From Gilvibacter sediminis (GTDB lineage: Bacteria > Bacteroidota > Bacteroidia > Flavobacteriales > Flavobacteriaceae): a DNA stretch of 64,000 bases. Of this stretch, positions 1 to 9,630 are shown in pieces. Position 1 is the first letter of the stretch, and each line of letters opens with the position of its first letter. The DNA lies in assembly GCF_028561565.1 (NCBI RefSeq), contig NZ_JAQQTE010000022.1, positions 127,716 through 191,715 of the forward strand. Reading direction: 5' to 3'. Made by a program: the position numbers and the translations under genes. Below the pieces are notes generated by a model, which searched no databases, was not told where the DNA came from, and saw only the letters and a list, made by a program, of their open reading frames with translations.

Positions 1-1166
1 GCGGCTTCATATTCGCCCAATTGAATCAAGATATCTGTACGAGAGGTCCAAGAGTCGATCTCGTAATTGCCTAACTCAATGGTTCTGCGGAAGCCGTGTT
101 CTGCTTCTTCAAAGAGGTTAAGGTTCTTATTGATCACGGCATAGCGCTTCCAATACAAAACGTTCTCACTGTCTATATTCAGGGCTTTGTCAATGTAGTA
201 AAGCGCTTTTTGATAATTCTTTTTGCGGTTGTAATAATCCGTAATGGCAATCCACCCTTTGTCTAAAAGGCCGTCTTCTTCTATACATTTGTGATAGAAT
301 TGCAGCGCGAGTTCATCATTGCGTAACTTTTCATGACATTTGCCAATGCGCAAGAGTGCAAAACTAGTTGGATCGTCTAATTCTAAAGTAATGGTATAGC
401 TGGTGATCGCTTCATTATAGCGTCCCAGCTTTTCTAAAACCTTGCCCTTTTCTAAATAGGCCCCAATAAAAGTGTCATCACTAATGATCGCAAAATCATA
501 GGCGGCCAAGGCCTTCTTGTATTCCTTGAGGGTGTAGTATTGCTTACCGACTTGATGCCAGCCAACCTCAGAATAAGGGTTGGTGTTCAAGAAATCGTTC
601 AAATAGTCAATGGCTTCTCGATGCTGCTCTAAATAATCAAAACAATAGATCACATTGTAGAGAGCCGAATAGTCTTGATTGTCTATTTCTAAACAGCGCA
701 TGAAATTGATCTTGGCCTTTTCAAAATTCTCCAAGAACAGATACTCCATCCCTATAAGCGAAAGTACATCCGCAGCATCATTGGTGATCTTTAAAGCTTT
801 CCCTAAAAGGGCAATAGCTTGCTCGTGCTTGTCGCGTCTGGACAATACATTGGCCTTCTGGATCAGGATCTCCTCATTGGAAGATTCCAGACTGTAAAGC
901 TCGTCGAGCAATGTGTCTGCTAGATCCAGCTTGTTTTCGAATATGTAGATCTCCACCTTATACAACTTCAGGTTCGTAGCCGTAGGATGCTGTTCCAAAC
1001 CGAGTTTGGTAGCCTTCTTAGCTAGAGCCATCTTACCGTTGTCCAAATAATGCTGAATGATATCCTCGAACTCTTCTGCGTCAAAGAAGAGCACATTGTT
1101 GGTTTTCAGCATGGATTCGAAACGGGTAAGTGAGAAGTTAGTAGAGTCCTTATCGCCAAATTGCAT
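1..1166 (-). CDS. TPR-repeat protein, C-terminus beyond the left edge
   Basis: At least 388 residues of a soluble protein made almost wholly of tetratricopeptide-type helical repeats, with recurring phrases such as EQAIALLGKALKI, KALAAYDFAI and NEAITSYTITLEL. TPR arrays act as protein-binding scaffolds; the partner here is unknown. I read the start as the ATG at 1166 (MQFGDKDSTNFSL): the only nearby upstream ATG reads into a stop after four codons, and a near-consensus promoter lies just upstream. No signal peptide is visible. It follows the aminotransferase on the same strand but has its own candidate promoter, so it may be transcribed separately. The reading frame stays open to base 1, so the gene is cut by the window and not broken. 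Confidence 0.85.
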   Translation of the reverse strand, partial: MQFGDKDSTNFSLTRFESMLKTNNVLFFDAEEFEDIIQHYLDNGKMALAKKATKLGLEQHPTATNLKLYKVEIYIFENKLDLADTLLDELYSLESSNEEILIQKANVLSRRDKHEQAIALLGKALKITNDAADVLSLIGMEYLFLENFEKAKINFMRCLEIDNQDYSALYNVIYCFDYLEQHREAIDYLNDFLNTNPYSEVGWHQVGKQYYTLKEYKKALAAYDFAIISDDTFIGAYLEKGKVLEKLGRYNEAITSYTITLELDDPTSFALLRIGKCHEKLRNDELALQFYHKCIEEDGLLDKGWIAITDYYNRKKNYQKALYYIDKALNIDSENVLYWKRYAVINKNLNLFEEAEHGFRRTIELGNYEIDSWTSRTDILIQLGEYEA

Positions 1167-1193
1167 AAGCGGGGTGTTAAGTTTCTTCCATAT

Positions 1194-1222
1194 TAAAGTT
1201 AACCATGTAAATGGGAGTTCAA
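1194..1222 (-). promoter_or_regulatory. Candidate promoter of the TPR gene
   Basis: On the minus strand TTG (1222-1220), 18 bases, then TAACTTTA (1201-1194), one mismatch from the Bacteroidota -7 consensus TAnnTTTG. It would give a leader of roughly 25 bases before the ATG at 1166. Confidence 0.45.
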
Positions 1223-1306
1223 TTCTCGTGCCGATTATGTTGTCAACAAAGTAATTAACAGAAATTTAAGGCTAATAGCCGCTGATTATCAGTCAGTTAT
1301 AAATTT

Positions 1307-2491
1307 TTATTCGGAGTCGATTTTATTGAGGATATCCAGGATGACCTGACAACCTTTCCGAATTTCGTCTTTATTGATGGTCAGTGGTGGGGTTATTCTT
1401 ACCGCTCGGGGCTCAAAAAGCAGCCAAAAAAGGATCAATCCAGCTTCCTTGGCTTCTAAGACTAAGCGATTGGTGATGTCGGCATTTTCAAGGATCAGTG
1501 CCAGCATAAGCCCTTTACCACGGATTTCTTTGATCTGCGGATGTTTAAGTAGGCTTCTAAAGAGCTGCTCTTTTTCCAAAGTCTCTGGCATAAGCTCAGA
1601 TTCTTGAATCTCATGGAGAGTCGCTAAAGAAGCGGCCGCAATTACCGGATTGCCGCCAAAAGTTGTGATATGGCCCAGCTTGGGGTTGTCTTGCAATTGT
1701 TTCATATGAGCGGCACTGGCTGTAAAGGCACCAACAGGGAGGCCGCCACCCATGCCTTTTCCCATCACCACTACATCGGGTACAATATCGTAATGCATAA
1801 AACCAAAGAGCTTGCCGGTGCGTCCAAAACCCGGTTGGATCTCATCCAGTATTAAGAAGGCTCCAACTTCCTTACAGCGCTCAGAAAGCGCTTTGAGGTA
1901 TCCATCCTCAGGAAGAATAAAACCAGCTCCTCCTTGAATGGTCTCCACAACTACAGCGGCGGTTTTATGAGTAATGCGTGGTAAATGCTCAAAGCTGTTG
2001 AAGTCAATAAAGCGACAATCGGGAATCAAGGGTCTAAAAGCAGATTTGCGCTCCTCAAAGCCCATCAGACTTAAAGAACCCATAGTGCTGCCGTGATAAG
2101 CGTGATTCGCGCCAATAAGCTCACTGCGACCGGTAACGCGTCTGGCGAGTTTGATAGCTCCTTCAATGGCTTCTGTACCAGAATTTGTAAAATAGGTTGT
2201 GTCCAAAGGATCTGGCAGGGCTTGAGCCAATTCTTTAGCTAAAGTAACAACAGGTGCTTGCACATATTCCCCATAAACCATAACGTGGAGATATTTGTCC
2301 GTTTGCTCCTTTATGGCTGCCACAACCCTTGGGTGCTTATGCCCAAGGCTACAAGCAGAGACACCTGCTACAAAATCTAAGTGTGCATTACCTGCGGTAT
2401 CATAAATATAAGAGCCCTCCGCATGAGCTACTTCCATAGCCAAGGGATCTGGAGTGGTTTGCGCCTGATGTTTATAAAAATCGTCGAGCAT
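1307..2491 (-). CDS. Class-III PLP-dependent aminotransferase (acetylornithine/4-aminobutyrate type)
   Basis: A 394-residue fold-type I aminotransferase of the class-III family. Visible motifs are the phosphate-binding SGTEA (residues 104-108), the cofactor aspartate in ILDEIQPGFGR (D216) and the Schiff-base lysine in MGKGMGGGLPVG (K245). The length is normal for acetylornithine, ornithine or 4-aminobutyrate aminotransferases. Flavobacterial relatives are often labelled aspartate aminotransferase family, but the real amino donor cannot be read from the sequence. The start codon directly abuts the stop of the OstA-like gene (no bases between), so the two are very likely co-transcribed. There are no arginine-pathway genes next to it to support an acetylornithine role. 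Confidence 0.85.
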   Translation of the reverse strand: MLDDFYKHQAQTTPDPLAMEVAHAEGSYIYDTAGNAHLDFVAGVSACSLGHKHPRVVAAIKEQTDKYLHVMVYGEYVQAPVVTLAKELAQALPDPLDTTYFTNSGTEAIEGAIKLARRVTGRSELIGANHAYHGSTMGSLSLMGFEERKSAFRPLIPDCRFIDFNSFEHLPRITHKTAAVVVETIQGGAGFILPEDGYLKALSERCKEVGAFLILDEIQPGFGRTGKLFGFMHYDIVPDVVVMGKGMGGGLPVGAFTASAAHMKQLQDNPKLGHITTFGGNPVIAAASLATLHEIQESELMPETLEKEQLFRSLLKHPQIKEIRGKGLMLALILENADITNRLVLEAKEAGLILFWLLFEPRAVRITPPLTINKDEIRKGCQVILDILNKIDSE

Positions 2492-4288
2492 TTAGTTTTC
2501 TCCGTCGTCGTTATCGTCTGGATCGTTGTCCTTTTTACCGGTCTTTCCCGGGAAGTATTTCTCCTTCTCTTGAGCAGCTTTGTCCTGCAGCGTGTCGCGA
2601 ACTTGCGCCTTAGGGCCTTCTGGGTCGTTCAGCAGGTCCTTGGGTTTTAAGTTGGAGTATTCCGGTATCTCGAGATCTTCTTCTGGAACGTCCTCAAAGA
2701 ACTCGCCTTCGTCATCAGGAAGCGGGATACCGCGAATCTTTGGCAGTTTCGGCGGTGGTTTGCCTATGAAGAGATCTTCCACAGATGTTAAGCGCTCATC
2801 GCCTCGCCAATTAAAACCGGGCAGAAGTTTCTTTTCTTCTGGATACATATCGACGGGGAAAAATTTACCCGTCCCGCGATTGATGAACCGAATTCCAATT
2901 ATGTCTTGATTCTCCAAGGTGATCTGTATGCTACTTCCAATGGTATTGTCAATCCCTTCGAGTTTGTTGGTGTCTGTGTTGCGGGCATAGTAGACCACTT
3001 CTGCATTTTGATCTACGTTTACGGTATCTAATTCGTTCTCTGTGAAGAGCCCGGTGAGTCTAACTCCGGAGACTTGATTGTAACCGGCACTGTCTTTCTG
3101 AATTAGAAAAGCATTTTCAAAGACCTTCAGCGTGTCCAACTGCTCTGTAACCGTATTGGAAAGTAGGTGAATGGTGTCACCCGTCATTTGGTTTTCACCG
3201 CTCCAGAGCACTGGATTGGTGATCATTTTAGTAAGTCCAATGCGCTCGGAGGTGTAGATGGAATCACACTTTCCGCTCATATCGCTTTTGTATAGTCTGG
3301 CCCGGTGGAATCCTTTTAAAATTCGATTGTCTTCTGGTCCGGTAACCCTTAGGGTGTCTGCGTGAACGTAGATGGAATCGCCATCACGGACTGTAATTGC
3401 CACCGCTCTTTTGGTAATAAAAAGCGAGTCTTTTTGACGGAAGACCTCTGCATAATGCCCTTTGATCACGGAATTATTGACCGTGTCTAAGATCTTGATG
3501 TTGTTGGTGGCGCTGGCAAAACTCGTATTGCGATTGAAGTAGATACTGTCTCCGTATAGCGTTCGCGTTTCGTAGTCAATCTTGGAATTCTTTACAAAGT
3601 AACCGGTATCACCTCGGGTGTCATAATAACCGCGCTCGCAGTAAACCGTACTGGTCTCAGAGACAATAGTGGAGGGGCCATAGAGATAAGCGCCTCCTGT
3701 TTCTGAATAGAAATCCAATTGATTGGAATTCACCGTGTATTCTGGGTTGACGATCTTAACGTCGGAGAGGAACTGGTACTTTTTGTTGTTGGCAAAATAC
3801 CTACCCACGTTACTGGTTAGTGTGCTGGCAGTGTCAATTACCGTTCCACCACTTCTGTAAAAAGCCTGCTGTTTGATGCGATCAAAATAGAGTGTATCTG
3901 TTCGGAGTGTCGTTTTTGGCTCTTTAAGGACTACATCACCTGTAGCAAAGGCAAATTGCGTGTTTCCGTTGTATTCTGCGTACTTGGAATTCATCACTAC
4001 CGTGTCTCCTTGTGAGATACGAACCTTCCCATAGGCCTTGACAAAGTTCTCTTTGATGTACACAAAAGCTTGGTCACACCACATTTCAACGCCCTCGTGA
4101 ACAATGAATACTTGTCCGCTGTTGTCTTTGGTGTAAATAACAGCATCGGGGAAGTCCTCCCGCTTCTCCAAATAGCCAGATTTAATATCTACTTTGGAGG
4201 GTTTGGGATCGGTCTGAGCCTGTCCAGGAAGAACAAAACAAACCAACAATAATGGCAATAGCGCTTTTATGATATTCGCACGAAGCAT
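2492..4288 (-). CDS. OstA/LptA-like periplasmic protein
   Basis: A 598-residue exported protein with a signal peptide (hydrophobic ALLPLLLVCFVLP, then GQAQ). The N-terminal half is built of repeated beta-strand units (phrases such as YAEYNGNTQFAFATGDV, TLYGDSIYFNRNTS, IKGHYAEVF), characteristic of the OstA-like N-terminal domain of the LptA/LptD family, which carries lipopolysaccharide across the periplasm. The last 20 residues are rich in D, N and E. Bacteroidota often have such long OstA-like proteins; a role in outer-membrane lipid transport is inferred. The start is placed at the ATG at 4288: the in-frame TTG at 4294 lies inside a perfect -7 promoter element and is probably not a start. 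It follows purA after 53 bases. Confidence 0.8.
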   Translation of the reverse strand: MLRANIIKALLPLLLVCFVLPGQAQTDPKPSKVDIKSGYLEKREDFPDAVIYTKDNSGQVFIVHEGVEMWCDQAFVYIKENFVKAYGKVRISQGDTVVMNSKYAEYNGNTQFAFATGDVVLKEPKTTLRTDTLYFDRIKQQAFYRSGGTVIDTASTLTSNVGRYFANNKKYQFLSDVKIVNPEYTVNSNQLDFYSETGGAYLYGPSTIVSETSTVYCERGYYDTRGDTGYFVKNSKIDYETRTLYGDSIYFNRNTSFASATNNIKILDTVNNSVIKGHYAEVFRQKDSLFITKRAVAITVRDGDSIYVHADTLRVTGPEDNRILKGFHRARLYKSDMSGKCDSIYTSERIGLTKMITNPVLWSGENQMTGDTIHLLSNTVTEQLDTLKVFENAFLIQKDSAGYNQVSGVRLTGLFTENELDTVNVDQNAEVVYYARNTDTNKLEGIDNTIGSSIQITLENQDIIGIRFINRGTGKFFPVDMYPEEKKLLPGFNWRGDERLTSVEDLFIGKPPPKLPKIRGIPLPDDEGEFFEDVPEEDLEIPEYSNLKPKDLLNDPEGPKAQVRDTLQDKAAQEKEKYFPGKTGKKDNDPDDNDDGEN

Positions 4289-4291
4289 GCT

Positions 4292-4299
4292 CAAAAGTA
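4292..4299 (-). promoter_or_regulatory. -7 element TACTTTTG upstream of the OstA-like gene
   Basis: Exact match to TAnnTTTG on the minus strand in the purA/OstA gap. Only three bases separate it from the ATG at 4288, so a transcript started here would be essentially leaderless. I see no TTG at the normal -33 distance. Confidence 0.35.
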
Positions 4300-4341
4300 C
4301 ATAAATGCCGCTATGGGAACTGTGAAAAAAGATATAATTTC

Positions 4342-5613
4342 CTATCGGTGAATGGTCTGGGTTCTATCCGGTCCTACAGAAACGATCTTGATAGGTACGT
4401 TGAGTTCTCCTTCCAAGTAAGCAATGTAGTCGTTAAGCGCCTCTGGCAGCTCATCGGCTTTAGTCATTTCAGTTATATCCTGCGACCAACCTTTCATTTC
4501 TGTGTAGATAGGTTCTACATTCTCCGGTTCAATATTGTACGGCAGGTGGGTAATAGTTTCTCCCTTGTACTTATAAGCAGTTGCAACCATCAGTTTATCA
4601 AATCCACTGAGTACATCGCCTTTCATCATCATGAGTTGCGTCACTCCATTAACTTGAACGGCGTATTTTAAAGCTACAAGGTCTAACCATCCACAACGTC
4701 TTGGACGACCTGTTGTCGCTCCAAATTCACGCCCAACGCGTCCCATGGTCTCACCGTAATCGTCGAATAGTTCAGTAGGGAATGGACCACTTCCAACACG
4801 GGTGGTATAAGCTTTAAAGATTCCAAATACCTCTCCGATCTGAGTTGGTGCCACACCAAGTCCTGTACAAGCTCCAGCGGCCGTAGTGTTTGATGAGGTT
4901 ACGTAAGGATAAGTTCCGAAGTCAATATCCAACAGCGAACCTTGAGCACCTTCTGCTAAGATCTTTTTCCCAGCTTGTTGAGCTTGGTAAAGGTATTCTT
5001 CACTGTCAATGAAGGTCAATTCTTTAAGTACTTTTACCGCCTCGAAGAACTCAGCTTCCAATTCTTTTAGATCGTATTCGATCTCCGCTTTGTAATAATC
5101 AATCATGGCTTCATGCTTATCGGCCAAGGCACGATAGCGTTTCTTCCAATCTTTCATTTCGATATCACCTACGCGAATACCGTTTCTCCCGGTCTTATCC
5201 ATATAGGTTGGACCTATTCCTTTTAAGGTCGATCCGATCTTGGCTTTTCCTTTTGAAGCTTCACTGGCTGCGTCCAACAAGCGGTGTGTCGGTAAAATAA
5301 GGTGCGCCTTGCGTGAAATAAGCAGTCTGGATTTGATGTCGATGTTGAACTGTTGTAGGTTATCCAACTCGCGCTTAAAGATCACAGGGTCAATTACAAC
5401 TCCGTTCCCTACAACGTTCACGGCGTTTTCATGAAAGATTCCGCTAGGAATGGTGTGTAAAACGTGTTTAATGCCATCAAATTCTAAGGTGTGACCAGCG
5501 TTCGGCCCTCCTTGGAAGCGTGCAATTATGTCGTAATTCTGGGTAAGTACATCAACGATTTTTCCTTTTCCTTCATCTCCCCATTGGAGTCCTAGAAGCA
5601 AATCTACTGCCAT
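4342..5613 (-). CDS. purA: Adenylosuccinate synthetase
   Basis: Cytosolic enzyme of de novo purine synthesis that joins IMP and aspartate using GTP to make adenylosuccinate. The 423-residue length fits the family. Signatures are the P-loop-like GLQWGDEGKGK at residues 8-18 with the catalytic aspartate, GGPNAGHT near 35, STLKGIGPTYMDK near 130, and TTGRPRRCGWLD near 300 with the arginine loop. It follows the fur-like gene by only ten bases, so it probably belongs to that transcription unit; the placement of a purine gene next to rel (ppGpp) is common in flavobacteria. PurA is a known target of (p)ppGpp inhibition in several bacteria, which makes the neighbourhood functionally sensible. Confidence 0.97.
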   Translation of the reverse strand: MAVDLLLGLQWGDEGKGKIVDVLTQNYDIIARFQGGPNAGHTLEFDGIKHVLHTIPSGIFHENAVNVVGNGVVIDPVIFKRELDNLQQFNIDIKSRLLISRKAHLILPTHRLLDAASEASKGKAKIGSTLKGIGPTYMDKTGRNGIRVGDIEMKDWKKRYRALADKHEAMIDYYKAEIEYDLKELEAEFFEAVKVLKELTFIDSEEYLYQAQQAGKKILAEGAQGSLLDIDFGTYPYVTSSNTTAAGACTGLGVAPTQIGEVFGIFKAYTTRVGSGPFPTELFDDYGETMGRVGREFGATTGRPRRCGWLDLVALKYAVQVNGVTQLMMMKGDVLSGFDKLMVATAYKYKGETITHLPYNIEPENVEPIYTEMKGWSQDITEMTKADELPEALNDYIAYLEGELNVPIKIVSVGPDRTQTIHR

Positions 5614-5623
5614 ATAAGCTTAT

Positions 5624-6073
5624 TTAGTCGGTTGTTTTTCGGTTGCCGTAAAAGTAGAGTGAATGTTTGGTGATCTCAATGTCGAAGATCTCTTCGATGG
5701 TTTTTTTGATCGATTGGATGCGGGGATCGCAGAATTCAATAACCTCGCCGTCCTCAAGGATCACGTGATCGTGTTGTCTGTCAAAATAAGACTTTTCGTA
5801 ATGTGCCTGATTTTGCCCAAACTGATGTTTACGCACCAAGCCGCACTCCAACAGCAATTCAATAGTGTTGTACAAAGTGGCACGGCTAACGCGGTATTTT
5901 TTGTTCTTCATTTTGATATAGAGCGATTCGATGTCGAAGTGCTCGTCACTATCATAGATCTCTTGAAGAATAGCGAAGCGTTCTGGAGTTTTTCGGTGCC
6001 CTTTTTCTTCCAGGTAACCGGTAAAAACATTCTTTACTATCGCTTGATTGCTATTGGCCGTTTTCCCACTCAT
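5624..6073 (-). CDS. Fur-family metal-dependent transcriptional regulator lacking the CxxC zinc site
   Basis: A 149-residue Fur-family repressor: winged helix with [20 protein letters not shown] and the recognition segment [18 protein letters not shown], then the dimerisation part with the regulatory metal ligands in [17 protein letters not shown]. Compared with classical Fur it has lost both cysteines of the CxxC structural zinc site after the HDH motif. It could be Fur, Zur or PerR-like; the metal is not decidable by eye. The start is the ATG at 6073. The in-frame TTG at 6085 lies in a perfect -7 box and would belong to the promoter. It sits between rel and purA. Confidence 0.88.
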   Translation of the reverse strand: MSGKTANSNQAIVKNVFTGYLEEKGHRKTPERFAILQEIYDSDEHFDIESLYIKMKNKKYRVSRATLYNTIELLLECGLVRKHQFGQNQAHYEKSYFDRQHDHVILEDGEVIEFCDPRIQSIKKTIEEIFDIEITKHSLYFYGNRKTTD

Positions 6074-6082
6074 ATTAAAGGG

Positions 6083-6090
6083 CAAAGTTA
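6083..6090 (-). promoter_or_regulatory. -7 element TAACTTTG of the fur-like gene
   Basis: Exact TAnnTTTG on the minus strand, in the 24-base gap after rel. It leaves nine bases before the ATG at 6073, arguing for a separate fur-purA transcript with a very short leader and against the TTG start at 6085. No convincing -33 TTG. Confidence 0.5.
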
Positions 6091-6097
6091 CGTTTTT

Positions 6098-8302
6098 TTA
6101 CAGTCTTAAGACTTTATCAATTCCGTTAATTTTCTTGATGTTATTAACTAAATTATTAAGTATGGTCTTGTTCTTGACTACTACCGTGATCAAGCCCGTG
6201 AATATGCCGTCATTACTGCTAAAATTGATGGATCGCATATTGATGTGCATATTGTTAGAGATCACCTTGGTCACCTCGTTGACCAGCCCAATATTATCAA
6301 TTCCGGTGATCTCCAGATCCACGCTGAATTCTTGTTGACTGGAATCGATCCATTTGGCCGGTAAGATGCGGTAGCTGTAGTTACTCTGCATCTGAATGGC
6401 GTTCGGACAATTCTTTTTGTGAACCTTGATTCCATCATTAACCGTGGTAAAACCAAACACCGGATCACCGGGAATTGGGTTGCAACAGTTGGCCATGGTA
6501 AAGTCCAGCTTTTGCTCGTCCTTCCCAAAGACCAGCTGATCGTAATTGACAGATATCTCATCCTTGTTGATGTTCTCCTTTTCCTGTGGCTTGCGAATGC
6601 GATTCTTAAAGAAGCTGATCAAGGCATTGTTACGCGAGGCCGCAAAATCCTTGAGCATTTTGTTGTCAATGATTCCTGAGCCTACGCGATAGAACAGGTC
6701 CAAACTGGTCTGTAGTTTGAAAAACACCACCAACTGATTGACCGTCTTTTCGTCTAAAGCGATCTTTAGCGATTTGAGCTTTCTGGCCAGTACCACTTTT
6801 CCTTCTGCCGCAATTTCTTTGACCTCTTCTTTTAATGACGATTTGATCTTAGAACGCGCACGCCCTGTAGTCACATAATCCAACCAACTCGCAGAGGGCT
6901 TGGCTTTGTCTGAGGTCAAGATCTCCACTTGATCCCCGCTTTTGAGTTCGTGACTCAGCGGAACCAGTTTCCCGTTGACCTTAGTTCCTCGGGTTCGCAT
7001 ACCTACTTCCGTGTGAATGGAGAAGGCAAAATCCAAAGGAGTTGCCCCTTTTGGCAAGGATTTTAGATCTCCTTGTGGTGTAAAGACAAAGATCTCTTTG
7101 GCGTAGAGGTTCAGTTTAAAATCGGCAACAAAATCTACCGCATTGATCTCTGAATTCTCTAAAGTATCTTGAAGCTTGTTTAGCCAAGCGTCCAAGCCTT
7201 GGTCTTCTTGTTCTTTGTTCTTGTATTTGTAATGAGCGGCATAACCTTTCTCCGCGATCTCATTCATGCGTTCGGAACGTATTTGCACCTCTACCCAGCG
7301 TCCTTTAGGGCCCATTACCGTTATGTGCAAGGCTTCATACCCTGTGGATTTGGGAGACGAGATCCAATCGCGCAATCGCGTTGGGTTTGGCCTAAAGTGA
7401 TCCGTCACTATGGAATAGATCTTCCAGGCAATGAATTTTTCATTCTCGGCATCCGAACGGTAAATGATACGCACGGCAAACTTGTCATAAACCTCGTCAA
7501 AGGTGACGTTTTGCTTGAGCATTTTTCTGCGGATGGAAAAGATGGACTTAGGTCGTCCTTTGATGGTGTAATTGAGTTTCTCCTCGTCCAAAGAGGTTTG
7601 AATCACTTTGGAAAATTCGCTGATATAAGCGTTCTGTCCTTCCTTGCTGTCCTCAATTTTATCGTAAATGTCTTGATAGACTTCGGGCTCGGTATATTTT
7701 AGTCCGAGGTCTTCCAGTTCTGTTTTGATGTTGTAAAGCCCAATCCGATGCGCAAGCGGCGCATAGATATAAAGCGTTTCCGAAGCGATCTTGACCTGTT
7801 TGTGCGCAGGCATGCTTTCCATGGTCTGCATATTGTGCAAACGGTCTGCGATCTTGATGATGATCACCCGCACGTCCTCGTTCAGGGTGAGTAGCATCTT
7901 GCGGAAGTTTTCCGCTTGCAGAGAAACGTCTTTCTCGCTCTTTAGGTTGGAGATCTTGGTGAGTCCGTCCACAATGCGCGCTACGGTCTCTCCAAACATT
8001 TGCTCCAGATCACCCAGGGTGTAGTCGGTGTCTTCAACTACATCGTGGAGTAGGGCAGCGGCAATAGAAGTCGCGTCCAAGCCAATCTCAGAAGCTACAA
8101 TCTTAGCCACAGCGATCGGGTGGAAAATATAAGCCTCACCAGATTTTCTGCGCTGGTCTTTGTGCGCATCTACGGCAATGTCAAAGGCGTCGCGGATCAG
8201 TTTTTTATCTTCCTTACTCAAGGTCTGATAACTGATACGCAAAAGCTCCTTGTATTGCTTGGCGATCTGCTTGTTTTCTTCTTCTATAAACTGCTCAGTC
8301 AT
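6098..8302 (-). CDS. Bifunctional (p)ppGpp synthetase/hydrolase (Rel/SpoT)
   Basis: A 734-residue stringent-response enzyme of normal long RSH architecture. The hydrolase HD domain is intact (FHPIAVAKIVA and ALLHDVVEDTDYTL, near residues 60-95). The synthetase domain shows RPKSIFSIRRKM, DKFAVRIIYRS, SSPKSTGYEALHITV and VEVQIRSERMNEIAEKGYAAH (about 250-360). A TGS domain (FVFTPQGDLKSLPKGATPLDFA) follows near 410, and a C-terminal ACT domain begins near 655 (VDLEITGIDNIGLVNEV). Because both catalytic halves look intact, I expect it to make and break (p)ppGpp. It heads the minus-strand run rel-fur-purA; the 89 bases upstream show no clear consensus promoter. Confidence 0.95.
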   Translation of the reverse strand: MTEQFIEEENKQIAKQYKELLRISYQTLSKEDKKLIRDAFDIAVDAHKDQRRKSGEAYIFHPIAVAKIVASEIGLDATSIAAALLHDVVEDTDYTLGDLEQMFGETVARIVDGLTKISNLKSEKDVSLQAENFRKMLLTLNEDVRVIIIKIADRLHNMQTMESMPAHKQVKIASETLYIYAPLAHRIGLYNIKTELEDLGLKYTEPEVYQDIYDKIEDSKEGQNAYISEFSKVIQTSLDEEKLNYTIKGRPKSIFSIRRKMLKQNVTFDEVYDKFAVRIIYRSDAENEKFIAWKIYSIVTDHFRPNPTRLRDWISSPKSTGYEALHITVMGPKGRWVEVQIRSERMNEIAEKGYAAHYKYKNKEQEDQGLDAWLNKLQDTLENSEINAVDFVADFKLNLYAKEIFVFTPQGDLKSLPKGATPLDFAFSIHTEVGMRTRGTKVNGKLVPLSHELKSGDQVEILTSDKAKPSASWLDYVTTGRARSKIKSSLKEEVKEIAAEGKVVLARKLKSLKIALDEKTVNQLVVFFKLQTSLDLFYRVGSGIIDNKMLKDFAASRNNALISFFKNRIRKPQEKENINKDEISVNYDQLVFGKDEQKLDFTMANCCNPIPGDPVFGFTTVNDGIKVHKKNCPNAIQMQSNYSYRILPAKWIDSSQQEFSVDLEITGIDNIGLVNEVTKVISNNMHINMRSINFSSNDGIFTGLITVVVKNKTILNNLVNNIKKINGIDKVLRL

Positions 8303-8391
8303 TACTTAAAAGTACAATTTAGTACTACAATACACAACAATTTCCATGCCCATCGGCATCAACTGTAAGCTTGTCAGTATTTATGGCGGTT

Positions 8392-9630
8392 TTATTGCGG
8401 ATTCAACATTGCATTAATCCGTTGATCCAGTGGAGGATGCGAGTAATGTACAAAGACGTAGGCCGGGTGCGGACTGAGGTTACTCAGGTTCTTTTTAGCC
8501 AACTTTTTTAAGCCATTGACCAAGGGCAAAGCTTTAAAAGTTTTCACGGCATAAGCATCCGCCTGAAACTCAAATACTCGAGAGAGATAATTCATTAATA
8601 GTCCCGTGATCTCAGACAGCGGAGAATACAAAATACCAAAGGCAATTAGGCCTAAATGAAAGGAGGGTTGTCCTACGCCTAAGGCCTCAGAAAGCAAAGG
8701 GTTATCAATCAGCAGTGAGAAAATAAAAAGGGTCAAGCCTGTTGTGACGATCCCTAAAACTAAATTGATGGGAATGTGGTTGCATTTATAATGACCAATT
8801 TCATGAGCCAAAACCGCAACTACCTCGTCTTCTTCTAAATCGTCAATGAGTGTATCGTAAAGAGTGACCTGTTTTTGGCGTCCAAAGCCAGAAAAATAAG
8901 CATTGGCTCGGGTACTGCGCTTGGAGCCGTCTATGACCATTATTTTAGAAAGTGTAAAGCCAACCGTTTGCGCATAGGCTTCCAATCGGTCCTTTAAAGG
9001 CCCTTCTTCCAGAGGGGTTTGCTTGTTAAAAAGCGGCACAATGAGACGGGTATAGAAGAAGTTCATCAGTACAGAAAAACCAGTAATTACCGCCCAAGCG
9101 TACCACCAGAAATTAGCTCCGGTTTGCTGGTAGATCCAAATCAGAAGCGCTAAAAGTCCGCCACCAATCAAAGCGCCAATGAACGCTCCTTTGATCTTGT
9201 CTAGTACAAAGGTCTTAAGTGTTGTTTTATTGAAACCAAAGCGCTCTTCGATTACAAAGGTTCGGTAATAGGAGAAAGGTAGCGATAGTATACTGCTCGC
9301 TGTTAAGATGATTCCAAAGAAGAGCAAGGCTACTACGATCTCATGATCACTCCAAGATCGCGCAAGAGCATCAACCCAAGCAAAACCGTCCACTAAAAAG
9401 AAGATCAGAGTTGCCGCAAAGGAAACTCCGCCACTTAATAAACCAAAACGGTAGGTAACTCTTTTGTACTCTTGAGATTTTTGATACTCTTCGGGGTCAT
9501 ATAGATCTGCTAAGGCAGACGGAGGTTTATTACCGAATCGCTTAGCGTTGAGATAGCCCAAAAGCAAGTCGAACAGATAGTTGACCACTAACAATCCTAT
9601 GATGAGTAAAAATAGGGTCTGCGGATTCAT
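8392..9630 (-). CDS. M48-family membrane metalloprotease (Ste24/CAAX protease type)
   Basis: A 412-residue multi-pass inner-membrane zinc protease of the Ste24-like M48 branch. The zinc motif HEIGH is at residues 276-280, with the third ligand glutamate in EFQADAYA near 354; both are intact. Hydrophobic segments lie near residues 5-25, 65-80, 100-120, 150-170, 180-195, 290-310 and 320-335, as in the CAAX prenyl protease fold. Bacteria lack CAAX processing, so its substrate is probably misfolded or lipoprotein-type membrane protein (inference). Its start overlaps the stop of the methyltransferase gene by one base (TAATG), which indicates translational coupling. Confidence 0.92.
   Translation of the reverse strand: MNPQTLFLLIIGLLVVNYLFDLLLGYLNAKRFGNKPPSALADLYDPEEYQKSQEYKRVTYRFGLLSGGVSFAATLIFFLVDGFAWVDALARSWSDHEIVVALLFFGIILTASSILSLPFSYYRTFVIEERFGFNKTTLKTFVLDKIKGAFIGALIGGGLLALLIWIYQQTGANFWWYAWAVITGFSVLMNFFYTRLIVPLFNKQTPLEEGPLKDRLEAYAQTVGFTLSKIMVIDGSKRSTRANAYFSGFGRQKQVTLYDTLIDDLEEDEVVAVLAHEIGHYKCNHIPINLVLGIVTTGLTLFIFSLLIDNPLLSEALGVGQPSFHLGLIAFGILYSPLSEITGLLMNYLSRVFEFQADAYAVKTFKALPLVNGLKKLAKKNLSNLSPHPAYVFVHYSHPPLDQRINAMLNPQ

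Noticed and set aside
5663-6109. 148-residue open frame opposite the fur-like gene
   Set aside because: It is antisense to a clear Fur-family gene and has no domain or start signal.
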